Of a stretch of 62,877 nucleotides of DNA, positions 37,392-45,616 are shown in pieces. Numbering within the stretch: position 1 is the first letter of the stretch; every line of letters starts with the position of its first letter. Origin of the DNA: Streptomyces maremycinicus (GTDB taxonomy: Bacteria > Actinomycetota > Actinomycetes > Streptomycetales > Streptomycetaceae). Under the pieces are notes generated by a model, which saw only the letters and a program-made list of their open reading frames with translations, was not told the DNA's origin and searched no databases. The stretch lies in contig NZ_BBYG01000028.1 in NCBI RefSeq assembly GCF_001184025.1, forward strand, positions 1 through 62,877, given 5' to 3'. A program made the translations under genes and the position numbers.

Positions 37392-37574
37392 ATGGGCTGG
37401 ACGCACGACTACAGTGATGCAGCACGCAACCGCCGCTCGGCCAGTGGGCTGAGCCCCCACCAACGAGGTGCCGACCCGCAACTGCCGGGCTCCGACCTCC
37501 GAGTGGGCATTCCGCGCATCCTGCGCCGCCGGGCCCGCTGGGTCTCGGTCCGCCTGCGTCACCCTCGAGGCTGA
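37392..37574 (+). CDS. Possible small arginine-rich protein
   Basis: A 60-residue frame starting MGWTHDYSDAARNRRSASGL and ending in a basic segment with IPRILRRRARWVSVRLRHPR. Third-position GC is about 77 percent, lower than in the large genes, and no good ribosome site precedes the ATG. It occupies an otherwise empty 447-base convergent gap (37255-37701). TTGGGG and TATGGG with an 18-base spacer overlap its start, so the region may instead be a promoter or RNA. I do not recognise a family. Confidence 0.3.
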   Translation: MGWTHDYSDAARNRRSASGLSPHQRGADPQLPGSDLRVGIPRILRRRARWVSVRLRHPRG

Positions 37575-37593
37575 CACCGGCGAAGAACTCGAA

Positions 37594-37614
37594 GGGGCCC
37601 CTCCACGGGGCCCC
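37594..37614. terminator. GGGGCCCC hairpin in the convergent gap before marP
   Basis: Two GGGGCCCC octamers separated by five bases can fold together. The structure lies about 90 bases past the marP stop. Confidence 0.4.
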
Positions 37615-37632
37615 TCCGCAGGATCATCTCCT

Positions 37633-37668
37633 GGACTTCTCCCCGGACTTCTCCCCGGACTTCTCCCG
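37633..37668. repeat. Three copies of GGACTTCTCCCC
   Basis: The 12-base unit is exact twice and has one change in the third copy. It lies 34 bases beyond the 3' end of marP. Confidence 0.85.
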
Positions 37669-37701
37669 GGGCTTTCACCCCGGTCCTCCGCACAGGGCTT
37701 C

Positions 37702-38901
37702 TCACAGGGCGCAGCTGTCGCTGTCCACCTGCTGGCCCGCGGTACGCCCCTGGGCGATGTCCTGCTGGATCTCGTCCGCGGTCAGGGCGTAGCCGGTCTC
37801 GGCGTCGTCTAGGGACTTCGCGAAGACCACGCCGTACACCTTGCCGTCGGGGGTCAGCAGCGGTCCTCCGGAGTTGCCCTGACGGACCGTCGTGAACAGC
37901 GAGTACACGTCGCGGCGCACGGTGGTGCGGTGGTAGATGTCCGGGCCGTTGGCCTTGATGCGCCCCCGCACGCGCGCGGCACGTACGTCGTACGAGCCGT
38001 TCTCCGGGAAGCCGGCGACGATCGCGCCGTCACTGCTCACCGCGTCCTTGGTGGTGAACTCCAGCACGGGCGCGTCGAGATCCGGTACGTCCAGGACGGC
38101 GATGTCGCGCTTCCAGTCGTACAGGACGACCGTGGCGTCGTACTTGCGGCCCTCGCCGCCTATCTGGACGGTGGGTTCGTCGACGCCGCCCACTACGTGC
38201 GCGTTGGTCATGACACGGCGTTCGCCGAAGACGAAGCCGGTGCCTTCCAGGACCTTGCCGCAACTCTCCGCGGTGCCCATGACCTTGACGATGGAGCGCT
38301 GCGCGCGCTTGGCCACCGCGCTGTTCGCCAGGGCCGGGTCGGGCGGCTGGACATCGGTGATCGGCTCGTTGGAGAACGGGCTGAAGACCTGCGGGAAGCC
38401 GTTCTGCGCGAGAACGGTGGAGAAATCGGCGAACCAGGTGTCGGCCTGGTCGGGCAGCGCGTCGGACACCCCGTGCAGCACCTTGGAGCTCCGCACCTCC
38501 TTGCCCAGCGTGGGCAGGGTGGTGCCGGCCAGGGCGGAACCGATCAGCCACGCCACCAGCAGCATCGCCACGACGTTGACCAGCGCCCCACCGGTCGCGT
38601 CCAGCGCGCGGGCCGGGGACCAGGTGATGAAGCGGCGCAGCTTGTTGCCGAGATGGGTGGTCAGGGCCTGGCCGATCGAGGCGCAGACGATCACGACGAT
38701 CACCGCGACGACGGCGGCCGTGGTGCTCACCTCGGCGTTGTCGGTCAGCGCGTCCCAGATCACGGGCAGCAGATAGACAGCGACGAGGCCGCCCCCCAGG
38801 AAACCGATCACCGACAGGATGCCGACGACGAAGCCCTGGCGGTAGCCGACCACCGCGAACCAGACGGCCGCGACCAACAACAGGATGTCCAGCACGTTCA
38901 C
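37702..38901 (-). CDS. MarP-type membrane-anchored serine protease (CvpA domain plus trypsin domain)
   Basis: A 399-residue protein. Four membrane helices in a CvpA-like domain (about 1-125) precede an extracytoplasmic chymotrypsin-fold protease. The catalytic triad is visible: His in RVMTNAHVVGG near 231, Asp in WKRDIAVLDV near 264, and Ser in RQGNSGGPLL near 342. A cysteine in ESCGKVLEGTG may pair with the C-terminal DSDSCAL. MarP of M. tuberculosis (Rv3671c) protects against acid and oxidative stress by processing a peptidoglycan hydrolase; a similar envelope role is likely. GTG 38901 is the start. Confidence 0.9.
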   Translation of the reverse strand: MNVLDILLLVAAVWFAVVGYRQGFVVGILSVIGFLGGGLVAVYLLPVIWDALTDNAEVSTTAAVVAVIVVIVCASIGQALTTHLGNKLRRFITWSPARALDATGGALVNVVAMLLVAWLIGSALAGTTLPTLGKEVRSSKVLHGVSDALPDQADTWFADFSTVLAQNGFPQVFSPFSNEPITDVQPPDPALANSAVAKRAQRSIVKVMGTAESCGKVLEGTGFVFGERRVMTNAHVVGGVDEPTVQIGGEGRKYDATVVLYDWKRDIAVLDVPDLDAPVLEFTTKDAVSSDGAIVAGFPENGSYDVRAARVRGRIKANGPDIYHRTTVRRDVYSLFTTVRQGNSGGPLLTPDGKVYGVVFAKSLDDAETGYALTADEIQQDIAQGRTAGQQVDSDSCAL

Positions 38902-39021
38902 CGCTTCGCGCCTCGCCTCATGAATTCGCGGTCACCACAGGTCGGCCGGGGGTCCGACCCGCCGCGAAGCGGCGATGGGGCACAGCTTCCCCCTTGCGGA
39001 CACAGCACGGTGGACACCCTG

Positions 39022-39717
39022 TCATGACCGCCAGTCGAGCGGGACCTGCTTCTCCCGGTCCCAGGGGTGCTCCCAGCCCGCGAAGTGCAGCAGTCGGTCG
39101 ATCACACCGGCGGTGAAACCCCATACAAGGGCGGATTCGACCAGAAATGCCGGGCCGCGGTGACCACTGGGGTGCACGGTCATGGCACGGTTCTCCGCGT
39201 TCGTGAGATCCGCCACGGGGACGGTGAAGACGCGGGCCGTCTCCGCCGGATCGACGACACCGACCGGGCTCGGCTCACGCCACCAGCCCAGGACCGGGGT
39301 GACGACGAAGCCGCTGACCGGGATGTACAGCTTGGGCAGCACACCGAAGAGCTGGACGCCGGCCGGATCGAGCCCGGTCTCCTCCTCGGCCTCGCGCAGG
39401 GCGGCCCGGAGCGGGCCGTCACCGTGCGGATCGCCGTCCTCCGGGTCGAGGGCGCCGCCCGGGAACGAGGGCTGGCCGGCGTGGGAGCGCAGGGAGCTGG
39501 CGCGCTCCATGAGCAGCAGTTCGGGGCCGCGCTCGCCCTCACCGAACAGGATCAGGACGGCCGACTGGCGCCCCGCGCCGTTCTCCGGCGGCAGGAAGCG
39601 GCTGAGCTGGAGCGGCTGGACGGTCTCCACCGCGCGCACCACCGGGTCCAGCCAGGCGGGCAGGCCCTCTTTGCTGAGCGTCACCGCACCGCCCTGCGTG
39701 TTGCTCGCGCGTGTCAT
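39022..39717 (-). CDS. Nudix hydrolase (CoA pyrophosphatase-like)
   Basis: A 231-residue Nudix protein with box GGALDPEDGD followed by RAALREAEEETGLDPAG. The upstream sequence LLMERASSLRSHAGQPSFPG resembles the NuCoA motif of CoA diphosphatases. It may hydrolyse CoA or a related nucleotide diphosphate. Mycobacterial Rv3672c has the same neighbourhood, between marP and nth. ATG 39717 is chosen, with weak ribosome-site support; GTG for VTLSKEGLP is an alternative. Confidence 0.85.
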   Translation of the reverse strand: MTRASNTQGGAVTLSKEGLPAWLDPVVRAVETVQPLQLSRFLPPENGAGRQSAVLILFGEGERGPELLLMERASSLRSHAGQPSFPGGALDPEDGDPHGDGPLRAALREAEEETGLDPAGVQLFGVLPKLYIPVSGFVVTPVLGWWREPSPVGVVDPAETARVFTVPVADLTNAENRAMTVHPSGHRGPAFLVESALVWGFTAGVIDRLLHFAGWEHPWDREKQVPLDWRS

Positions 39718-39812
39718 CGCCGCACCACCCCCCGTTCTGCCCTGTCCAACGCCCGGGCACCGACAGATCGTTCCGCGGGCCGTCCCCCGATAGTGCGCGT
39801 GATGTGTGTCCC

Positions 39813-39868
39813 GCGGGTCACGCGCGCCGTGCGGGACGTGTGTGCCGTGCGGGTCACGCGCGCCGTGC
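39813..39868. repeat. Two exact 20-base repeats in the gap upstream of the Nudix gene
   Basis: GCGGGTCACGCGCGCCGTGC occurs at 39813-39832 and 39849-39868, with related partial copies up to about 39900. The gap 39718-39988 contains no gene. Confidence 0.8.
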
Positions 39869-39988
39869 ACGTCACATCTGCCGTGCGGGTCGGGTGCGAC
39901 GGACTCGGCGCCGGCGCTCGTACGGCGGCGGACCGCCCCGCGCCGGTCACCTGTCCCGAGTCGGTCCGTGCCGCCGTCGGTCCTTCCC

Positions 39989-41020
39989 TCATCCGGCCCC
40001 CAGCGGCGGGGCCGGCCTGCCGCCCGCGTCCAGGTAGGACTGGGGCGGGTTCAGGCGCTGGCCCGGGAAGCCGCCCTTCTCGTACTTCAGGAGCTTCTTC
40101 GCCTTCTCCGGGTCCGTCTCGCCCTCGCCGTACGCCGGGCAGAGCGGGGCGATGGGGCAGGCGCCGCAGGCCGGCTTGCGGGCGTGGCAGATACGGCGGC
40201 CGTGGAAGATCACGTGGTGCGACAGCATCGTCCAGTCGCTCTTGGGAAAGAGCGCGCCGACCGCCGCCTCGATCTTGTCGGGCTCGGTCGCCTCGGTCCA
40301 CCGCCAGCGTCGTACGAGCCGCTGGAAGTGCGTGTCCACGGTGATCCCGGGTCGGCCGAACGCGTTGCCCAGCACCACGAAGGCCGTCTTGCGGCCGACG
40401 CCGGGCAGCTTGACCAGGTCCTCGAGCCGGCCGGGGACCTCCCCGCCGAACTCCTCCACCAGGGCCTTGGACAGGCCCATCACGGACTTGGTCTTGGCCC
40501 GGAAGAAGCCGGTGGGGCGGAGGATCTCCTCGACCTCCTCCGGGTCGGCGGCGGCCAGATCCTCGGGGGTGGGGTACTTGGCGAAGAGCGCGGGTGTCGT
40601 CTGGTTCACCCGGAGGTCGGTGGTCTGGGCGGACAGGACCGTCGCGACCACCAGCTGGAACGGGTTCTCGAAGTCCAGCTCGGGGTGGGCGTAGGGGTAG
40701 ATCTCGGCGAGCTCGCGGTTGACGCGGCGGGCACGGCGCACGAGCGCCGTGTGGGACTCGGGCTTCCCCGGGGCAGCACCGGCACGCCTGCTCACGGCGT
40801 CCTTTTTCCCGGCGTCCTCGCCCGCGGCACCCTTCCCTCTGGCCGCGGTCTTCTTGACGGCCGCTTTCGCGCTGTCGGCCGCTTTCTTCGCAGGCATCTC
40901 GTTCGTCACCTTTGCCGCTTTCCTACCACCACCGGGGCCCTGTTCGCCCACAGCGGAAACACGACGTACAACCACCCGTCCAGCCCCCTTGGCCTGTGCT
41001 CTCACCGGCGATTTGGACAC
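39989..41020 (-). CDS. nth: Endonuclease III
   Basis: DNA glycosylase/AP lyase that removes oxidised pyrimidines. The 343 residues include an unusual N-terminal extension of about 95 residues rich in K, A and G. The HhH motif LPGVGRKTAFVVLGNAFG holds the catalytic lysine. The catalytic aspartate is in ITVDTHFQRL. A 4Fe-4S cluster motif CHARKPACGACPIAPLC (spacing 6-2-5) follows. Bacterial Nth is usually 210-260 residues. GTG 41020 fits a leaderless transcript (TAGGCT, six bases, GTG); starting at ATG 40897 would remove 41 residues of the extension. It is divergent from crp. Confidence 0.93.
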   Translation of the reverse strand: MSKSPVRAQAKGAGRVVVRRVSAVGEQGPGGGRKAAKVTNEMPAKKAADSAKAAVKKTAARGKGAAGEDAGKKDAVSRRAGAAPGKPESHTALVRRARRVNRELAEIYPYAHPELDFENPFQLVVATVLSAQTTDLRVNQTTPALFAKYPTPEDLAAADPEEVEEILRPTGFFRAKTKSVMGLSKALVEEFGGEVPGRLEDLVKLPGVGRKTAFVVLGNAFGRPGITVDTHFQRLVRRWRWTEATEPDKIEAAVGALFPKSDWTMLSHHVIFHGRRICHARKPACGACPIAPLCPAYGEGETDPEKAKKLLKYEKGGFPGQRLNPPQSYLDAGGRPAPPLGAG

Positions 41021-41026
41021 TCGGCC

Positions 41027-41032
41027 AGCCTA
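41027..41032 (-). promoter_or_regulatory. -10 element (TAGGCT) for leaderless nth
   Basis: On the minus strand TAGGCT is followed by six bases and GTG 41020, the same arrangement as at 4973 and 49056. Confidence 0.55.
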
Positions 41033-41122
41033 AAGCCCGGCACCGACATCCGCCCCGGACCCTGAAGATCGGCCCCCAATTGGACCCCTGCCGCTTACCT
41101 CGGGACACGTGTGCGGCATCCT

Positions 41123-41136
41123 TGTGACAGATCACA
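41123..41136. promoter_or_regulatory. Crp-like palindrome in the nth-crp intergenic region
   Basis: TGTGACAGATCACA contains the Crp half-sites TGTGA and TCACA with a four-base centre (GTG-N6-CAC). The E. coli and mycobacterial consensus has six bases between half-sites, so spacing is shorter. It lies about 90 bases before the crp start, a good place for autoregulation. Confidence 0.5.
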
Positions 41137-41226
41137 CTGTTTGGACCGTCCAGCAAAACGGGGAACACGGTCCCCTGGTAAGCAGGGGAGCAAGCTCCCC
41201 TGAGCAGGTCGACAAGGAGAGAACTC

Positions 41227-41901
41227 GTGGACGACGTTCTGCGGCGCAACCCGCTCTTCGCGGCACTCGACGACGAGCAGGCCGCGGAACTGCGCGCCTC
41301 CATGAGCGAGGTGACCCTGGCCCGTGGCGACTCCCTGTTCCACGAGGGCGACCCGGGCGACCGGCTCTATGTCGTCACCGAGGGCAAGGTCAAGCTCCAC
41401 CGCACCTCCCCGGACGGCCGGGAGAACATGCTGGCCGTGGTGGGTCCCAGCGAGCTCATCGGAGAGCTGTCGCTCTTCGACCCGGGCCCGCGCACGGCGA
41501 CCGCCACCGCCCTCACCGAGGTCAAGCTCCTCGGCCTCGGCCACGGCGACCTCCAGCCCTGGCTGAACGCCCGGCCCGAGGTGGCCACCGCGCTGCTGCG
41601 CGCCGTCGCCCGGCGCCTCCGCAAGACCAACGACGCCATGTCCGACCTGGTCTTCTCGGACGTCCCCGGCCGCGTGGCCCGCGCCCTGCTGGACCTCTCG
41701 CGCCGCTTCGGCGTGCAGTCCGAAGAGGGCATCCACGTCGTCCACGACCTGACGCAGGAGGAGCTGGCCCAGCTCGTCGGCGCGTCGCGGGAGACCGTGA
41801 ACAAGGCGCTGGCGGACTTCGCCCAGCGCGGGTGGCTGCGCCTGGAGGCGCGGGCGGTCATCCTGCTGGACGTGGAGCGACTGGCCAAGCGGTCGCGCTA
41901 G
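41227..41901 (+). CDS. crp: Cyclic nucleotide-binding transcription factor Crp
   Basis: A 224-residue Crp/FNR protein. The cyclic-nucleotide domain has RLYVVTEGKVKLHR and the phosphate-binding cassette IGELSLFDPGPRTATATA near 79-96. The C-terminal helix-turn-helix reads LTQEELAQLVGASRETVNKA near 175-195. In S. coelicolor Crp is needed for spore germination and affects antibiotic production. GTG 41227 is preceded by AAGGAGAG. A Crp-like palindrome lies upstream. Confidence 0.96.
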   Translation: MDDVLRRNPLFAALDDEQAAELRASMSEVTLARGDSLFHEGDPGDRLYVVTEGKVKLHRTSPDGRENMLAVVGPSELIGELSLFDPGPRTATATALTEVKLLGLGHGDLQPWLNARPEVATALLRAVARRLRKTNDAMSDLVFSDVPGRVARALLDLSRRFGVQSEEGIHVVHDLTQEELAQLVGASRETVNKALADFAQRGWLRLEARAVILLDVERLAKRSR

Positions 41902-42100
41902 CCGCCTGCCCCGGCCGCCCCACCCTCCGTGGGCGGCCGTGTCGGCGCTCGTGAGTGGGCTCGGGTCGAGGGCGTGCCGTTCGCCGTGGGTCGCGGCCCC
42001 GGCGGCCCGCTGTCGCCCCCCCCCCGCCCCCCGCTCCAGTGCCCGCGCCGCGCCCGAAACATGGTCCGCAGGACCGCGGTCGAGGCAGCACAGTGGCCCC

Positions 42101-42958
42101 ATGGCGGAAACGATCCCTTCCCGAGGTCTCGATCCCCTGGGGCACATCGCGCGCGAAGGCTCCCTCGCGCGCGTGACGGATGCCTTCCGGCCGGTCGTCG
42201 TGGCGGCTCGGGAGCGGATCCCTGGAGTCTTCGGAGCCCGGCTGCACAGCGCGTACCTCTACGGGTCGATTCCGCGCGGCACCGCGCGTGAGGGCCGCAG
42301 CGATCTGGACCTCCTGGTCGTCCTGCGTGAGGAACCGACCGACGCGGACCGGGCCGACGGCCGGGCGCTCGACGCGGCCCTCGACAGGGAGTTCCCGCAG
42401 ATCGACGGCGGTGGGACGCTGCTGGTCGGCCACGCGCGCGTGCTGAGCGACCTGGAGCGCCACGACCTGGGGTGGTTCCTGGCGTGTCTGTGCACGCCGC
42501 TGCTCGGGGAGGACCTCGCCGCGCACCTCCCCCGCTACCGCCCGGACTCCCTGCTCGCGCGGGAGACCAACGGCGACCTCGCCCTGGTCCTGCCGCGCTG
42601 GCGCGACCGCATCGCCTCGGCCGGCGACTCCCCGGAGGCCCTGCGGCCCCTCGTCCGGTTCATGTCCCGCCACCTCGTGCGCACCGCGTTCACGCTCGTC
42701 ATGCCCCGCTGGAACGGCTGGACCAGCGACCTGTACGAGATGGCGGAGGTCTTCGGCGCCTACTACCCGCGGCGCGCGGAACAGCTTCGGGCGGCGGCCG
42801 TCCTCGGGTACGAGCCGAGCGGGTGCGGGCCGAGCGGGTGCGGGCCGAGCGGCGACCGTGCCGTCCTCGCGTCCTACGTCGACGATCTCGGCCCCTGGCT
42901 CGCCGAGGAGTACGCGCGCGTGCACGGCGTGAAGGCCGAACGGCCCCAGGATTTCTAG
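42101..42958 (+). CDS. Minimal nucleotidyltransferase-domain protein
   Basis: A 285-residue protein with the polymerase-beta-type motif SAYLYGSIPRGTAREGRSD followed by LDLLVV, giving the GS...DxD metal site near residues 50-70. The C-terminal helical part contains HLVRTAFTLVMPRWNGW. A small in-frame expansion, GCGPS repeated near residue 240, appears recent. It may be an aminoglycoside-type or HEPN-linked nucleotidyltransferase, but no toxin-antitoxin partner is adjacent. Its stop codon shares the palindrome CTAG with the stop of the convergent MBL gene. Confidence 0.75.
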   Translation: MAETIPSRGLDPLGHIAREGSLARVTDAFRPVVVAARERIPGVFGARLHSAYLYGSIPRGTAREGRSDLDLLVVLREEPTDADRADGRALDAALDREFPQIDGGGTLLVGHARVLSDLERHDLGWFLACLCTPLLGEDLAAHLPRYRPDSLLARETNGDLALVLPRWRDRIASAGDSPEALRPLVRFMSRHLVRTAFTLVMPRWNGWTSDLYEMAEVFGAYYPRRAEQLRAAAVLGYEPSGCGPSGCGPSGDRAVLASYVDDLGPWLAEEYARVHGVKAERPQDF

Positions 42959-43806
42959 GAGCCCTGGGCGGGACCCTGGATGAGCCCGTGCTCCCTCAGG
43001 TATTCGAGCTGCGCGCGTACGGACAGCTCCGCCGCCGGCCACAGGGAGCGGTCGACGTCGGCGTACACATGGGCGACGACCTCGGCGGGGGTGCGGTAGC
43101 CGTCCTCGACGGCGGTCTCGACCTGGGCGAGGCGGTGGGCCCGGTGGGCGAGGTAGAACTCCACGACGCCCTGTGCGTCCTCCAGGACCGGTCCGTGGCC
43201 CGGGAGGACCGTCCGGACGCCGTCGTCGACCGTGAGGGACCTGAGCCGCCGCAGGGAGTCCAGGTAGTCGCCCAGACGGCCGTCGGGATGGGCGACGACC
43301 GTCGTGCCCCGGCCGAGGACGGTGTCGCCGGTCAGCACGGCCTGGTCGGCCGGGAGGTGGAAGCAGAGGGAGTCGGCGGTGTGGCCGGGCGTCGGGACGA
43401 CCCGCAGCTCCAGGCCTCCCACCGTGATCACGTTCCCGGCGGCCAGGCCTTCCTCCCCCAGCCGCAGCGCCGGGTCCAGGGCGCGCACCTTCGTCCCGGT
43501 CAGCCCGGCGAAGCGGGCGGCGCCCTCGGCGTGGTCGGGGTGGCCGTGCGTGAGAAGCGTCAGGGCGACGCGCTTGCCGGCCCGCTCGGCGGTGTCGACG
43601 ACCGCGCGCAGATGGCCGTCGTCCAGCGGGCCGGGGTCGATCACGACCGCCAGCCCGGAGTCGGGCTCGGAGACGATCCAGGTGTTCGTGCCGTCCAGGG
43701 TCATCGCCGACGCGTTCGGCGCTAGGACGTTGACCGCGCGCGGGGTGGCCGGGCCGGAGAGGACCCCGCCTCGCGGCTGGCCGGGGAGAGCGGCTGCGTC
43801 GGTCAT
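42955..43806 (-). CDS. Metallo-beta-lactamase-fold hydrolase (LACTB2-like)
   Basis: A 283-residue MBL protein with zinc motif LLTHGHPDHAEGA near residue 88, PTPGHTADSLCFHLP, LTGDTVLG and VLPGHGPVLED. A C-terminal winged-helix-like region (EVVAHVYADVDRSLWPAA) resembles LACTB2-type nucleases, so an RNA or thioester substrate is possible. Mycobacterial Rv3677c is the positional match. The ATG overlaps the stop of the upstream 66-residue ORF by four bases. Confidence 0.87.
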   Translation of the reverse strand: MTDAAALPGQPRGGVLSGPATPRAVNVLAPNASAMTLDGTNTWIVSEPDSGLAVVIDPGPLDDGHLRAVVDTAERAGKRVALTLLTHGHPDHAEGAARFAGLTGTKVRALDPALRLGEEGLAAGNVITVGGLELRVVPTPGHTADSLCFHLPADQAVLTGDTVLGRGTTVVAHPDGRLGDYLDSLRRLRSLTVDDGVRTVLPGHGPVLEDAQGVVEFYLAHRAHRLAQVETAVEDGYRTPAEVVAHVYADVDRSLWPAAELSVRAQLEYLREHGLIQGPAQGS

Positions 43807-44003
43807 GCGAAGGTGCCTTCCACTGGGCTGGGCGAAACGTCACCTGGGCGGCCGACGGCGTACACGGCGCGCCCGGGCACCCCGGGCGCCCCGGCCGGTT
43901 CCGGCGGGCTCAGGGGCCCGTGATGGACCCGTCCTGCGCCGCCCGGCCGGCAGCTTCGAAGACCGCTCGCGTCCGCCCGCCCTCGCAGGGCCGTGTCCGT
44001 CAT
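43803..44003 (-). CDS. Small ORF coupled at both ends between Nudix and MBL genes
   Basis: A 66-residue frame starting MTDTALRGRADASGLRSCRP and ending DVSPSPVEGTFA. Its ATG overlaps the Nudix stop (ATGA at 44000-44003) and its TGA overlaps the MBL start (ATGA at 43803-43806). Such double overlap is unlikely by chance and suggests a translated gene, although the protein is proline and glycine rich and third-position GC is about 79 percent. I recognise no domain. If real, it forms a three-gene coupled operon. Confidence 0.55.
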   Translation of the reverse strand: MTDTALRGRADASGLRSCRPGGAGRVHHGPLSPPEPAGAPGVPGRAVYAVGRPGDVSPSPVEGTFA

Positions 44004-44947
44004 GCGGAGCCCCCGCTCGTCGGGTCGGTCACGCCGGTCGGAGTCGGGGCGACCACGCCCGTCGCGTCGGTCGCGCCGGTCCCGCCCGTCGCCTCGGCCG
44101 GGATGTGCTTGGTGAACTCGTCGTGTCCCGGCCACGACAGCACGACCTCGTCCCCTTCCAGGCGGGCCTTCGCCAGGACGGGCGTCAGGTCGCGCTCGGG
44201 GGCCGCGGCCAGCGCCTCGGCGGCCGTGGCGTACGGCACGAGCCGGCGCAGGGTCGCGATGGTGGGCGGCATCATCAGCAGCTCGCCCTTGTCGTAGGAG
44301 GCCGCCGCGTCCGCCGGGCGGATCCACACCGTGCGGTCGGCCTCGGTGGAGGCGTTGCGGGTGCGCTGGCCCTCGGGGAGCGCGGCCACGAAGAACCAGG
44401 TGTCGTAGCGACGGGACTCGAACTCCGGGGTGATCCAGCGCGTCCAGGCACCGAGGAGGTCGGAGCGCAGGACGAGCCCGCGGCGGTCGAGGAACTCGGC
44501 GAAGGACAGTTCACGGGCGGCCACCGCGGCCCGGTCGGCCTCCCAGTCGGCGCCCGTGGTGTCGCCGACGACGGAATCGGGCGTCGGCCCCGCGAGCAGG
44601 ACGCCGGCCTCCTCGTAGGTCTCGCGCACGGCCGCGCAGACGATCGCCTGGGCCGCCGTCCCGTCGACGCCGAGCCGTTCGGCCCACCACGCGCGCGTGG
44701 GGCCCGCCCAGCGGACGTGATGGTCGTCGTCGCGCGGGTCGACGCCGCCGCCCGGATAGGCGTACGCGCCGGCGGCGAAGGCCATGGAGGCGCGTCTGCG
44801 CAGCATGTGGACGGCAGGGCCGCCGTCGGTGTCCTTCAGGAGCATGACGGTGGCCGCGCGCTTCGGGACGACCGGGGTGAGGGTGCCGTCCGCGAGCGCG
44901 CGGATGCGTTCCGGCCAGTCCTGGGGGAACCACTGCCCATTCGCCAT
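44000..44947 (-). CDS. Nudix hydrolase (NUDT19/RppH-unrelated large type)
   Basis: A 315-residue Nudix protein. The box is split by an insertion: YPGGGVDPRDDDHHVRWAGP, then about 20 residues, then AAVRETYEEAGVLLAG. The N-terminal MLRRRASMAFAAGAYAYPGG resembles NUDT19-like CoA or acyl-CoA hydrolases. The C-terminal 35 residues are low complexity (GTGATDATG). ATG 44947 follows TAGCCT by seven bases, suggesting a leaderless start. It is the first gene of the Nudix-small ORF-MBL operon. Confidence 0.85.
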   Translation of the reverse strand: MANGQWFPQDWPERIRALADGTLTPVVPKRAATVMLLKDTDGGPAVHMLRRRASMAFAAGAYAYPGGGVDPRDDDHHVRWAGPTRAWWAERLGVDGTAAQAIVCAAVRETYEEAGVLLAGPTPDSVVGDTTGADWEADRAAVAARELSFAEFLDRRGLVLRSDLLGAWTRWITPEFESRRYDTWFFVAALPEGQRTRNASTEADRTVWIRPADAAASYDKGELLMMPPTIATLRRLVPYATAAEALAAAPERDLTPVLAKARLEGDEVVLSWPGHDEFTKHIPAEATGGTGATDATGVVAPTPTGVTDPTSGGSA

Positions 44948-44954
44948 GGGCGCG

Positions 44955-44960
44955 AGGCTA
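44955..44960 (-). promoter_or_regulatory. -10 element (TAGCCT) for the Nudix operon
   Basis: TAGCCT on the minus strand ends seven bases before ATG 44947, fitting leaderless transcription. Confidence 0.45.
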
Positions 44961-45091
44961 TCCCGTGGTGCGCGAATGTTCGAGAGGCCCCCGAGGTCAG
45001 AGCGCCGACGAGGGCGCCCGAGGGGCCGCCTCCGGGATGCCGGCGTGGCATCCGGGAGGGCGGAGGGCGTCCGGAAGGCGCCCACGGGGGC

Positions 45092-45138
45092 GTAGGCGCC
45101 CTCAGAGGCGAAGCCGCCCACAGGGCGAGGGCGCCTAC
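45092..45138 (-). terminator. 12-pair terminator after ridA
   Basis: GTAGGCGCCCTC and GAGGGCGCCTAC are perfect complements around a 23-base loop, 13 bases beyond the RidA stop. A second, imperfect hairpin (GGATGCC/GGCATCC) lies further downstream near 45035-45060. Confidence 0.6.
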
Positions 45139-45151
45139 GGGACGGAACCGA

Positions 45152-45616
45152 CTACGGGACGAGTTCCACCTGGATCTCGACCTCCACGGGCGCGTCCAGC
45201 GGCAGCACCGCGACGCCCACCGCGCTGCGCGCGTGCACGCCCTTGTCGCCGAGGACCTCGCCCAGCAGTTCGCTCGCGCCGTTGAGGACGGCGGGCTGGC
45301 CGGTGAAGTCCGAGGCCGACGCGACGAACCCGACGACCTTCACCACGCGCGCGATGCGGTCCAGGTCGCCAGCGACCGACTTGACGGCGGCCAGGGCGTT
45401 CAGCGCGCAGGTGCGGGCCAGCTCCTTGGCCTCCGCGGGGGTGACCTCGGCGCCGACCTTGCCGGTGATCGGCAGCTTGCCGTCCACCATGGGCAGCTGG
45501 CCGGCCGTGTACACGTACGGGCCGGACTGCACGGCCGGCTGGTAGGCCGCGAGGGGCGGTACGACCGCCGGCAGGGTCAGACCCAGCTCGGCCAGCCTCG
45601 TCTCGACCGCGCTCAC
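45152..45616 (-). CDS. RidA-family protein (YjgF/YER057c/UK114)
   Basis: A 154-residue protein of the RidA fold. YQPAVQSGPYVYTAGQLPMVDG is the N-terminal signature, and RVVKVVGFVASASDFTGQPAVLNGASELLG follows as the conserved core. Classical RidA arginine for imine hydrolysis is not clearly placed (the C-terminal motif is LPLDAPVEVEIQVELVP), so it may belong to a different Rid subgroup. GTG 45616 overlaps the stop of the DUF4177 gene by four bases. Mycobacterial Rv3678c is the positional match. Confidence 0.87.
   Translation of the reverse strand: MSAVETRLAELGLTLPAVVPPLAAYQPAVQSGPYVYTAGQLPMVDGKLPITGKVGAEVTPAEAKELARTCALNALAAVKSVAGDLDRIARVVKVVGFVASASDFTGQPAVLNGASELLGEVLGDKGVHARSAVGVAVLPLDAPVEVEIQVELVP

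Noticed and set aside
42101..42958. Toxin-antitoxin nucleotidyltransferase (MenT or MNT-HEPN)
   Set aside because: No partner gene is adjacent, and the protein is longer than MNT antitoxins; evidence is not sufficient.
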